From: Tubulanus polymorphus
Lineage: Eukaryota > Nemertea > Palaeonemertea > Tubulaniformes > Tubulanidae
NCBI RefSeq assembly: GCF_964204645.1
Contig: NC_134025.1
Coordinates: forward strand, 21,670,001-21,734,000
Length of the DNA: 64,000 nt
Direction of reading: 5' to 3'
Positions within the stretch are counted from its first letter, which is position 1. Every line of letters starts with the position of its first letter. The notes below the pieces were generated by a model. The model was not told the DNA's origin, ran no database searches, and saw only the letters and a list, made by a program, of their open reading frames with translations. Of the stretch, positions 13,013-24,600 are shown piece after piece. Made by a program: the position numbers and the translations under genes.

Positions 13013-14620
13013 AGGACCGGATGTTATCCAAGCTGCCCAGTTGTGATTAAACACAATATCCGATTTCGCTAATCGTTAAAAGTCAACGTTTCTTCTATAT
13101 CTAATAATGAAAATATTTCTATCGAAGCTTGCGATCGAGAAATCTTTATGAAATGCATTCGGATTTCCTCATTACGTGTAGCAGCGGATGTGTCATTCTT
13201 CAAATAGCACGAAAGATAGAATTATTGTCTTTTTGCTCTCTCTCTCACTCACTCTCCATTCATTTCAAGTGCATTCTACTTCTCAAATGAAGAAAATACG
13301 GCTAGGTTTAGGATAGCGAACATGATAATTGAATTTTCTTGTGCGGTTACCTTTCGGCAAAGTGTGTCTGTCGTTCATTGTTTCATACCTATCAACAGTT
13401 ACTTCTTTTTTTAAAAAACGTGTTTAATTCGGCGAGAAAAGCTATTTCGAAACGACTTTTACTCACGAGTAAATCTGAATATGTAAAAAATCAAATGAAA
13501 TTCATTTCTAAGGGCAGCGCTCGAGTTATTAGCTAACACTTATTTAGTCTAAATTTCGAATTCCAGAATTATTATTCTAATGTTTTCGCTTGTAGCTGAT
13601 TGTATGTCGCGTTTTGCAGTTTACATGACAACGCCTAAATATTATTTGCTGTGATAAAATCAAATCAAGATGGTTGTAATTAGTTCTTTTTACACATTTT
13701 TTCAAAACTCGGGCCAGTTTTTTTTGTAATGTGTATAAAATCATGTCAAGGGCCAGTTGCTCTAGGGTCTGTCTTTAAAAACCAAGGTTACAATATAAAC
13801 ACCGTATATAGGATTTCATTCAATATTGATCTACTGCGTGATATGTCATTTTACTTCCCGTATATGGAAGTAACCATATTTGTTCGTGTTATTTGGAACC
13901 TAAAAAACCCCTTGGTTTAGCCACCCTCAGAAAGATAAGAATCCCAATGGACTAGTTCTTGTTGACTATATCAAATATACTTCGAGTTACTGGTCCTGGG
14001 CCCGGGTTTTCTTTCATTTAATTCAGTGATTAAAGAGTTTTTTTTCTTTTATTCAATTTTACCGATTGTAAAAACCCTTACGATGCACAAAATGTTCAAA
14101 CGCACCAAAGTACATCTGCCCTATATAGCTTTCATTTTTCATAACCAGAAGCTTCAGTTTATTCGATTGATCGTTAATTCGCACATTTTTCATTGCAATC
14201 GGTTATCCGGTTTAGTCACACATGTCCTATCCCACCGACCAAAACTAGAACTTGTGACATGCTAGGCGAATAATTTCATCGGTGAATGAATCTTCGCCGA
14301 ATGGGGTACCCGCAAAACCAGCTTTCCCGCGAGATGGCGTGACGAGCAGTGCAGACGGTCGTCAAAATTGGTTCATTTTCATTGAATTTTTGAACCGTAA
14401 TTGGCCCATATTTTGTTTCCACGCGCGAGAATTCAGAACGCGAGTACGCCCCGAATCAGGCATCATGGAATTCGATCGAATTCGCCTAGCGCGTCACAAG
14501 CTTGGGCATTTCGGGAGAATATCAAGACCACTGTAGAATTAGTATGATTATTAACTCGATGAAATCAATGTGCCCATAAAGCAGGCGCGGGATGCCTTCC
14601 GGGTAGTCAGTAGTTCCAGT

Positions 14621-14852
14621 ATATATAGAATCCCACACTAAAATAATGAGAAAGATGAAGTCGGAAAAGTTTCCTTCGAGCTAATGATTTCTTGATTCGA
14701 CGTTTCGACTATAACCTAATAGTCATCTTCAGAAGATTCCGGAAGATGACTATTAGGTTATAGTCGAAAAACTGAAACAATAAATCATTAGCTTGAAGGA
14801 AACTTTTCTGACTTCGTATTTCTCATCTTAGTAGTGTGGGATTCTCTATATC
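14621..14852. repeat. Foldback element B1 with hammerhead-like core
   Basis: Arms of about 100 bp pair almost end to end: ATAGAATCCCACACTA on the left with TAGTGTGGGATTCTCTAT on the right, then AGTCGGAAAAGTTTCCTTCG with GAAGGAAACTTTTCTGACTT. The centre contains the block CTGAAGATGACTATTAGG / TTATAGTCGAAACGTCGA on the minus strand, and an imperfect second copy on the plus strand. Same architecture as 50128-50314. Confidence 0.7.
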
Positions 14853-15005
14853 GTGACAATACGGAATAGCGTTTCATCAATGGTGACCCAACAGTGTTAG
14901 TCAACCTACTATTCATAAAATAAGTCAGATACTAGATTTCCTTCATTCAATAAAACAGCAGATACATGCCCTCGGGAAAAGGGTTTCTGGGACTACTTGA
15001 ATCAT

Positions 15006-15034
15006 GGACTATAAAACGACTTGTTTTATAGTCC
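15006..15034. repeat. Short perfect hairpin, GGACTnTAAAAC family
   Basis: A 12 bp perfect stem, GGACTATAAAAC / GTTTTATAGTCC, with a 5 base loop. Closely related hairpins are at 16487-16523 and 62690-62718, always following ATG and followed by a G-rich stretch. Confidence 0.55.
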
Positions 15035-15457
15035 GTGCTTGAATCACAGGTTTTCTCTTCGTTGGACGAAGCCCCTTAGCACTCGATTTCAGGAATACGT
15101 GCGTTAAAAAGAAAAGGAATGTATTTCGTCGGGGCGCTGGATGCATACCGATTTATGAGTATATATCAGAATAGAAATTGTTATTATCATTATGGTTATT
15201 ATCATCATTATCTCACATGGCATGCAAAAAAGACTTCAATTTTCACGGCAGCAAATTATCACGGTTCCACAATTCTATATTGTGGCGCCGATTTATCAGC
15301 GTTCATTTGTGTGTTCACTACCGTACTTAAAACTTTCAACTGCATCACTACCGTTATTTTAAATGCGATATTATTATACCATTGTTCCACAGTGTTGTTA
15401 TCTAAATGCTATTAGATGATTATTATTGAATTGAATTTTATCTCCTGTTTTTATCGA

Positions 15458-15463
15458 AATAAA
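15458..15463 (+). terminator. Candidate poly(A) signal for the sodium channel transcript
   Basis: AATAAA followed about 15-20 bases later by a strong GU-rich downstream element (GTGTGTTGTTTTTTGTGG). It is the best plus-strand cleavage signal I noticed after the channel stop, and would imply a 3' UTR of about 4.5 kb. That assignment is inference; earlier, weaker signals could also be used. Confidence 0.4.
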
Positions 15464-16486
15464 AGATAAAATAGCGTGTGTTGTTTTTTGTGGTTCCAAC
15501 TTTTCGTTAACGACAATCATGCGGGTATTTAAGTATGCATCTTTAAATTGCTCTTGACGTATTTATGAATATGTGCACGGATTATCATTGTTAATTATTC
15601 TTAGCTTGAAAATTTAAACAGCACTGAAGTGGCATTGTGATTTTTATAACCGCGCAAATATGCGAAAGTAACTATTTATCATTCGATATCGAAATATAAG
15701 TCGTTGCTGGTAGTTGAATTATTTGCCATCAGAGAAAGCATCATTACTTATAACATCGATACATGTATAACATTATACCAACGTCGAGCGGTGAGCGCCT
15801 GTTCATTGTAAAAACCTTTCAGAAAACGATTAAATATATGCAACTGTGAATTGCTTTCTCGATCAACCATCTATAAACAGCCGTTATCCACGGCGAATGT
15901 ACGTATGGTTGATTTTTATCGTCGGATTTAACCGTCGAATCTGAAATCTTTACAGCCGTTTTTCTTTTTTGAATTCCAAACTGTATGATGTGTATATGTA
16001 TACGAAAGCAGGCCTGCTCGATAATAACCGACGAATGCTTACGAATACATACGATATAATCTTGCTTTCCAATTCATCTATAGATTTTTAAGTGTTTTAA
16101 GCTGTTCATATCACCACACGTTACACACGTCACATGGGTTGAAATCGAATCTGCAATTTATGTTTATTACCATCAATCATGATAGTACATGTTCCTCCCG
16201 TAATAATATAGCATTCTTGCAAATCTGCTTTCCCAGCTGCGGCGTCTAGGATTTCCCCTTTCAGCTCTGACAATACATGTCCTAATCATGCAACGAAACA
16301 ATGCCAAACTAGCTTTAGCTCCTTCAACAATGTTGTCAAGCTGATTCCAACATTATAGGTGTTCTTTATGTAAATAAAACATCCAATTCGTATAAAAGAA
16401 AAAAAAAGGTCGACGTTCGTAGTTATTTTTTCGGTTGCGGCGGTTTTACTCAAACCAGAGGAGAGCATGTGATTGGTTGGGTACAT

Positions 16487-16523
16487 CATGGATTCTAAAA
16501 CGAACTTCGTTTATGAGTCCATG
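16487..16523. repeat. Short hairpin, GGACTnTAAAAC family
   Basis: CATGGATTCTAAAACG and CGTTTATGAGTCCATG form a near-perfect stem around a 5 base loop; related to 15006-15034 and 62690-62718. Confidence 0.5.
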
Positions 16524-17016
16524 GGCCAGTTGCATAGTCATGGCTTAGACTTCAGACCAGTCTTCTGAGACCAACTTAGTTCTATAGCAAACTTAAGAAC
16601 GGGTCTCAAGTTGTTAGACATGAGTTGCAACCTTGTACCGTACTTCATGTATTGGTACTAAAGACCAAGAGTTTGTCTTTTCGCGCAAATTTCGAATAAC
16701 TTTCGCAACATGAAGTACCATGATAGTACGTGAGCGAAATATGACGAACAGCACACGCCACGTACCATGTTTTAACATAGAAATTTATTCTAAACTGAGC
16801 TTTAAGCAGACGTATTTAATCTGTAAGTACCGGTAGGGGTCAAGAGGAACACTATGCCCATTTGGTGAAATGCTTGACATTTTCAATGCACCCTGACAAC
16901 CGAATACAGAATCCGATGACCCTGAAACTCACCACAATCATAGAACATGTCATGAGTTACAACTTGGCAATTTTTTGTGGTTACAACAAATGTATAGTAC
17001 TACAATAAGGCTAAAA

Positions 17017-17196
17017 AAATTGATACCTTGTTTCTCATTTCACTTGAGTTTAAAAGTTTACCCGGCCGACTGCTTATCTACCCTGTACATTACTTTTAAC
17101 CATAACAGACCCGGCAGCTATAGACATGGACTGCTTACAAATTGTATCGCAGTTTATAAAATGACCCGGCCGATTAGGAGAAACACGGTATCAATT
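17017..17196. mobile_element. MITE family C, copy 1 (GATACCTTGTTTCTC termini)
   Basis: Inverted termini AAATTGATACC / GGTATCAATTT. The inside holds CCGGCCGACTGCTTATCTAC, CATAACAGACCCGGCAGC and ATGACCCGGCCGATTAGG, shared with copies at 49603-49802 (full length) and 30222-30323 (right part only). No coding capacity. Confidence 0.75.
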
Positions 17197-17417
17197 TCTA
17201 GCCTAAACGTCCCAAATAACTTGATCCCGTTTGATGACAAACGCCAGATGACAGATGAAAAATGATCGCAATAGCTTTCTGGAACTAATTCAATCCTGGG
17301 CGCTAAAGACCTTATATTGAATTATTGTAGCACATTCATGGCAAATTCTATCGAAGTCATCACTCCATTCAATATTCATTATTTCTGTCTACCCGCATTT
17401 CGATTTCACATTGATGA

Positions 17418-20400
17418 TCAATCGTCTAATACACTGTCGAGCCAATCTTCTAGATCTGCAACATTTTCTGAAAACGAATAAATCAACCGTGATTTGGCCT
17501 CAAATCAAGTAGGCCTAGGTTTGGAAGGAATTTTCAAATTAAAACAGGAGCAGCTCTTAACTGGAAATTTTTGGTGGCTTATTGTTGTTGGAAGTTGGCA
17601 AATGTGTCCGGCCAAGACAACTGGCAGCTACCGCGCACTACTACTGACATTTCGAAAATTTTCTCTTTAATTGCTCTAGTTGTCTCCAGTCCAAAAGTCA
17701 TGTCGCAAAGGGGACCTGATCTGAGCTTAGCTTAGACAGACAAGTCTACCGTACATTTGAAAGTGAGATACAAACCTTTTACTGCTGAACTGGTTACATG
17801 AACTGGTACTGTATTTTGTTGCTTAACACCCTCGTCTGATTTCTTGTTGACTTTCACTGAAATAAATGGATGAAATACAATCATTACAAGTTGCAAAATT
17901 ACATCGAAACTCGATTATTGAATGAAATATGTGTAATTGATTCTAACTGAGATAATGTACGCTTATTCTTTTACTTAATTCAGATCATCAATTTGGTGCT
18001 CAAGAAGTCTGGATATTGTAGTTTAAACCGAATTTAACTAGTCCAGATGGAATGTGTTTTACTCAATATAGAATTCTCAGGTACGGGTTAACCAGATGAA
18101 CTTGATGGAAAATGTCCACCTAGGAAACCATTATAATGAAAATTCTTTGATCGCAGGCGCTTGTTGCAAACAGCTGTACATGAATTTCGCGACAACTTGG
18201 ACCCAGTGCCAACCATTGCCACGGATCATGTTTTATATGGCCCAGCCCAGCAAAATGTGGGATTACAGAATTCATCCCAAGGTTAACAAAATAATGGCCA
18301 GAATTGCTTGTCTCTAGCTCATGAAACTCGAAGATATTTTAAAACGGAAACAACCTTTTTCATGTGGAGACTCCGGTGATGTTGGAATATGTGGACTAGG
18401 CAGCTGAGGTTTATCTACTAGAGTAAGCAGAAAATCAAGATCATCCATGTCAGCAGTCGCATTAGTGTCCTTATCACAACACTTAAAGGAATGTTTGCTA
18501 CAATGATCCGAATTTTTCGCAACTTCATCAACTGCGTTATCATCATCTACGACAATATCAGGTTCATCTCCGATCCAGAAAGATCTAGAATATTTCTCTT
18601 CTTCGGTAAGTTCAGCAGTATTTTGAGACAATACGTTTGCAGCGTTTGTATCGCACCTCTTAGCACCCTTAAGTTCTCTAGATATCTCTGATAAATTGTC
18701 TAATATGTTCGATGTTTGAGCAAGTTTTTCTGGAGTGGTTTTAACGTTCAAATGCATCCTATCGACAATAGACGACGAATCCGGCCGTGAAGACTTCAAA
18801 ACAACCGTCTGATTTGACGACGGAAATTCACGAGCCTTTTTGCATCGCTCTTCGTACATAGTCAGAAATCCTGCCTGCAAAATGTAAATTTACTTTAAGA
18901 GATGAATAACACACTCAGATATGAATTTAAATGTTTCACAACATTGATATAAAGTAAACTGCGGATATGCTATATCGAATGTATTATTTCTACCAACAAG
19001 CAAAAAATCAATGTATGTGTAAAATACATTACTAGGTATTCTAAGACTAACTGAGTTGCCCCGAAGTTGGTTAACCAAGAATTTCTCTCTACGTCTGGTT
19101 AACACAGAACATTCTCATAATCCTATCTCGTTCATACCCCCAGGTTTTACACGAGAACTTTGGGGCTTTTTTGGTGAATTTCGAACTAAGGACACCTATT
19201 AGTATAATGATTGTAATTACCACCACCTGTATCCGAATCCTGAAGAGAGGTAACCAAACAGCGCTTCCATATTTCATACTAAACCAGAAGCCACCCAAAT
19301 GTCGGTCAGTGGTTAATAATTATAGACGATTTCAGTCATGTTGTTTAACAGGTAAAACGTTTAAGTTAAAATGGTCTTAAACACCAACAAATGGTCTATA
19401 TCACCAGTCAATCTATTTTGTACTTATAAATAAAGAAGTTTAATCTAGATAACCATCATTGGTTATAGGCCTATATGATCTTAGCTAAGTCAGGGTGCTC
19501 AAGTCATACAGACAGGAATGAAACCATCAATACACTAAAAGCAAAGACACAACATATCCGTAGCTTACTTTCAAAACAGAATGTATATGATTACGAAAGA
19601 ATATAACCTGGTCAGCTTCCCGTTCAATATCATATCGGATGGGTAATGGTACAGTTTGTATTATACGGCTCAATTCACTGCAGTCAATGGCTAAAAACTG
19701 TGCATCGAAATTAGTATCAGTCTTTGCTATAGACTCCTCCGCTTCCTCCCAATCTTTCTCATCATGTAACCTCAGCTGCGATTCAGCCGTAACTAGCAGT
19801 AATCCGAAAAAAAAAGAAATATTAAATTATACCGATTTTGATGAGTTAAATACCAGGGCCAGTCGCCAAGAGTTGGTTAAAGTAAGTTAACCAGTGGATA
19901 TTTTACGGAGTGACAATTACGAGTTCATTTTGACTATGGTATTGATTGAGGCCAGTTGCTCAAAAGTTGGTTAGAATTGACCAGTGGATAGTTGACAGAG
20001 TGACAACTTAGAGTTCATTGTAACTATGGTATTTATCCACCCATTATCTTTATTAACTTTACTTTGAGCAACTGGTTCCCGGAAACTCGTAACAAGTTGT
20101 ATGATGGTCTAATTTTTCTTTACCAAACCCATACATCCAAACATGAGGTTCATAAATAACAACAGATTGATAAACGTAACTGCATTCATGTAATGACACT
20201 TCTTACCAACTTTATTCAATAACAGCTGAAAGTCAGCAGCTTTCTGAGCTTCGCTGTTAGCATTACTTTCATCGTCGATGCCCTCGTATCGCGACCAGTT
20301 ACTGTCGATATGTCTACGTTGAAATGTTCGTTGGCTGCGTTTTGTCGTGTCATCGGTTTCACTATCATCAGCGCTCAACTGTAAATGAACGATTATTGAT

Positions 20401-20861
20401 TAATGACACATCTTTTCTTCTGTAGGCCTAGTCAGTAACCTGTCTGTGGTTTAATTTCGTGATCGGATATCTTCTGGCATAAGCCCATCCAATTATCAAA
20501 GCTTACCACCAACAATTAGGTAACTAGGCCCATCTTAGAAATCATTTCATGCATGGCTTGAAACAGTCAGTAAACTGCCTGTGGTTTAGTTTCAGATATT
20601 TTCAAGCCCATCAGATTATAAAGGGTTACCGCCAACGATGGTAACTAACTATGCTTGAAATCCTATACATACTTCTTTGACTTCCTGGCTTATGTTTGGC
20701 TTCTGAACTGCTGGTTTTTGTGACGTCTGCAGCTGCTTTTTCAACTGCCCTGTTCTCCCTGATCCTGGTGTGGTTTTACCAGTGCTCGATTCAGACGAGT
20801 CCGCACCATGTTTTTTCTGATACTGTCGGCTCTTCTTCTTCTTATGTTCATCAGGCCTCAT
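17418..20861 (-). CDS. AVEN: Aven homologue (apoptosis and caspase activation inhibitor)
   Basis: Known role of the family: binds Apaf-1 and Bcl-xL, restrains caspase activation, and takes part in ATM signalling. Exons: complement(join(17418..17467, 18355..18874, 19608..19792, 20207..20378, 20673..20861)), 371 residues (human about 362). Seen: basic N-terminus MRPDEHKKKK; the Aven signature SNWSRYEGIDDE followed by ADFQLLLNKV; LHDEKDWEEAEE; a conserved block AQFLAIDCSELSRIIQTVPL; acidic DDLDFLLTLVDKP; and a separate last exon ending DLEDWLDSVLDD, the typical Aven C-terminus. Phases match at every junction; the donor before the last exon (AAG/GTTGTT) is weak, and reading through it would stop at 18314 without the conserved tail. 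The start is chosen at an in-frame Met with G at -3; an upstream micro-exon (20932..20962, phase-compatible, MNAHEIENAS) is an alternative. Confidence 0.85.
19858..20075. mobile_element. TIR element family D (GGCCAGTTGCTCAAAAG), in Aven intron
   Basis: GGCCAGTTGCTCAAAAGTTGG near 19951 pairs with CTTTGAGCAACTGG at 20062-20075; a diverged partial copy of the same left half precedes it from 19858, so the unit looks partly duplicated. A cleaner copy is at 45315-45462. Confidence 0.55.
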
Positions 20862-20875
20862 CTCATTGATTGCAT

Positions 20876-21663
20876 CTAACAAAAGACAGGCCAACAATGC
20901 CAATAAATGACTTATCACCCCAGCAGCCTACTTGAGGCATTTTCGATTTCATGAGCATTCATTAATTTTGCGATTGAGGAGCGGAACCCCACGATAATGA
21001 AAATAGTTTTCGTTGTGATATCATGAAAATATTGCTATTTATAAATGGATGACGGTTGTCACTGATTGATGTCAAAGAGGCCTAAATAAAAAAAGGTAGT
21101 TAATGCTGACTGAATGTAGTAACTGAGTAGCATTAGAATAGCCTAGTAGAGCTTATGAGTAGCACACGGAAGAAATTCAAATTAAGGCCTAATTTCATGA
21201 TTTGAGCAAGCCCAATAAAGGCAATTCATGGAAACAAAATGTTTTATCGAAAATAATTGAGAATGATGCCAAATAAATCTGCAAGACTTACAAACAGCAT
21301 TTAAATTCAATTTAAGGAGAAAAGAAAAAATAAGTCAAATTTTATGGGAAATCTCTTCTATGAGGATCCACGCGACCTTGAATTTGATTTCATTTCGTTG
21401 TTCCGGTAAATTAATATCTTCAAAAAACTGAAAGGCCAGGGTAATACAGGTTGCATTCTAGATAAGAAACGATAACATCTGAATAACAATTGAAGCGCAC
21501 CGTGACTGATTTTTCTAAATATAGCATCAGGATTCGAACCGATTCCCATCGTTTTAAACATGGCGGCGCCCAGGAAATAACATTACTTCTTCAAAACTCA
21601 CGCACATTACAGATATTTTGGAAAGGATCTCCCGCGTCTCCCGCGATTGAAATATACAACGAC
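20876..21663. promoter_or_regulatory. Divergent (head-to-head) Aven / PPIL4 promoter interval
   Basis: The first certain exon of Aven (minus) and the ATG of PPIL4 (plus, 21664) face each other across less than 0.8 kb, an arrangement usual for shared housekeeping promoters. I see no convincing TATA box. The segment nearest PPIL4 (21540-21660) is richer in GC than its surroundings and may hold both start sites. Promoter function is inferred from position only. Confidence 0.45.
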
Positions 21664-24600
21664 ATGTCAGTGATAATAGAAACATCTCTCGGCGATATCA
21701 CCGTTGATTTGTATACGCAGGAGAGACCGCGATGTAAGTTTTTATCGTGCATTCGTCGATTCGATTCAACAAATTCAATTCAATAGTTTATATTTACAGG
21801 TAGCTAAAGTTTTGTCTGGATACCAATCGATGAAAGGGTCTGGTTGGCTAGATACTAGACTGGTAGATAGTTAGGTTGCCTCGTTGGTGCCAAACTTTTA
21901 TAATTGGATTAGCTTCGCAAAATGCCCGACCATCAAAACTAAACCTATTAACTAGTCTAGTACCTAGCCGTTGTTCCTGAAACAACGGAACCGTAACACA
22001 GACTGGTATTCAGACTAAACTAAACCAAGACTCGTGTAGTCTTGTCTTTTGTGAGTCAGGGGTTAACAGACTCTCAAGTCTAATGTCTATTTCAACCTGA
22101 CTTGAGAGCATTCCTGGTGGCCAAGCTCAGTCAGTTTTGGTAGTACATACCTGATGAAAGTCTTATTAGGACCAGAATGCATTGGCAGCTGAACTAAAAT
22201 ATCGTTTTTTAATCCACTTTAAACTGTATAGAAGGATATCCAAAAATTCTGCATTGAGAGGGGTTCCTGAGAGAAAAGAGACTCCATGATTTGAAAGTTT
22301 AACAATATGTCTCCATGCCTACCAACTGAAGCTTGGTACGTAGGCATGGAAACATATTGTTAATTTTTCAAATCATAGAGTCACTTCTCTTCATTTAACC
22401 CCTTTCAGTGAAGACTTTTTGGATATCCTTCAACACAGTTTCAAATGGATTAAAAAATGATGATTTAGGTCGACTGCCTGTCCTTTCTGGCCCTACTTAG
22501 ACCTTTATCAGGTATGTACTACCAAAACTGACCGAGCTAGGCCACTCGGAATGCTCTCAAGTCAGGTGGAAATAGACATTACCGGGTAATTATCATTATT
22601 GTAAGGCAGTGATGTAACCGAATCAACTGACACACCAAGGGGAACAGTCGTTCAAAAGATTGTTGTTCTGTTTAATTGTTCATTATTCGTTAATTGTTAA
22701 CCAATTGTTAATCATTTAGATAAATGCCTTTATCATCAGATGTGAGATGAGGACAGGGTGATCACTTTAACCCCTGAAAATACTCTATTAGTATTATTTA
22801 TACATTATATTGCCTTCTACTTGCTTATCAACTTTTCTTTTTACCAGGTTGTCTGAACTTCTTAAAACTCTGTAAGATTAAGTACTACAATTTCAACCTA
22901 TTCCACTCCGTTCAGGTAGGATAATTGTCAAACGTGTACAGTTAAAAGGATTGGTCTCATCAGAACTCAAATAAATCCTTATGTTATTGGAATTCTTTGA
23001 TTTAAATCACATTTTTAGCAAAATCTGGTGGCTCAAACCGGCGATCCTGATGGAACTGGAAGAGGGGGTGCATCGATATATGCGTACGTAAAATTTGGCA
23101 CAAATTTTGTTTTAAAGTAACGCCCGCAAAGGTAGGCGATTTAGATATTGAGTTCTGATTATTGAATGTTTCAGTCACTTGTACGGAGACCAAGCCAAGT
23201 TCTTCGAAGCCGAAGTCAAGCCGAGAATCAAACACACAAAACGTGGAATGATTTCGATGGTGAATAACGGACAGGACTTGCATGGGTCACAGGTATTGCA
23301 CCGTTTTCTTGAAGATGAACTTGTTTCTTTAAGCATGTTTTGACATTTACTTCGACCTGTTGTATTACAATATACAGGCCTATATACTTGTGTGAGGACC
23401 CAATACATGATGAGTAGAGTTGTAGAGGAGCTGTGCTTAAACCTGTCTTTGTCAAATTAGAAAAATATTCTCTAATTAGTTTCACTCTCCCTATGGTCAC
23501 CGTACTGTTTCCTCATTTACCTTATTCATTTACCTGATGATAAATTCAAATTCAAATCAAGATTTTATCAAAACTTGTGTGAAATTGCTTGAAAGAACCA
23601 GTTAGATTAGTGAATTGTAAGTTGAATATTAAGAAACAACATTTTGGCTGTTCTACAAATTTTAAGAAAACTTCCGACGAAATTTCTTAAAATTCCCAAC
23701 CCTGGACTAATTTCGTGGTTCAAGATGATTGTCCATATTATCATTGAGTGCCAGTGGGCTTTACCAGACAAATAGTACATATCGTTACTTTTAACTTCCG
23801 CACTACCCTACACTTTCTTACCTCCAAACTTCTCAAAGATCACCAGCGTAAATTTCCCCATGTTTTACGTCTATATTAGAGAATAATTTGAATAGGTTTC
23901 AACATTTTTCTAAAACGCTTTCGTTCTAGTTCTTCATTACTCTGGCCGATGAACTGGACTATTTGGATGGTGTACACACCGTATTTGGTGAAGTCGCCGA
24001 AGGTTTTGATGTTCTCGATAAGATCAATGAGACGCATTGTGATCAGGAAAACAGGCCTTTTAAAGATATCAGGTTGTAATCTGTTCCAGTTTTTCCGGTT
24101 CACGCCTTGGAGAATTTTCCATGTGATTCTTAGGGAATAAATATTACCTCAACTTCTTTCCCCGACCTCCTCCCTCCATCTACTCTTTCATTCAGCCAAC
24201 TCCCTCCCTTATATTTTCACATCCACGGGGAATTTTTAGCTATTACTATTTGAGTTTCTAGTTGAGTAGAATCTATAGAATGACTATTTAATCCAAATAC
24301 TCATCTGTGTAATCAATGTTACTAGTTCTGTCTGGTTCCAATTCATCATTCTCGTATCTGCCTCTGATTTTGAAGGCAGTCGGACTCCACCAAAGCACGA
24401 AATCCTATGCAAACATACCGAAGCAACTAACTGATGCTGCAAAATGCAAGATACCATCAAACAAATACACGCTTGGGGGGATTTTTTCTTCTGTATCCGT
24501 GATTCGTCTTAACTATAGCTAGACAGGATTGTTAAACAATCTATTGTGTTGTCATGTTTGATTTCCTCATATTTTCAGGATTTACCACACTGTCATTCTT

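Larger units (their letters stand above)
10999..17417. other. Region after the sodium channel: possible long 3' UTR, no further gene seen
   Basis: No reading frame here resembles a known protein, and I found no splice-consistent exon set on either strand. The part up to about 15.48 kb may be 3' UTR of the sodium channel (inference from the strong poly(A) signal at 15458). It holds low-complexity tracts, a TIR element, a foldback, two small hairpins and another TIR element, listed separately. Confidence 0.4.

Noticed and set aside
18314-18354. Aven stop at 18314
   Set aside because: This is read-through of the last intron; the conserved C-terminus is encoded at 17418-17467 in matching phase.
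21528-21540. Minus-strand B-box-like GGTTCGAATCC near the PPIL4 start
   Set aside because: Isolated 11 base match with no A box; likely chance.
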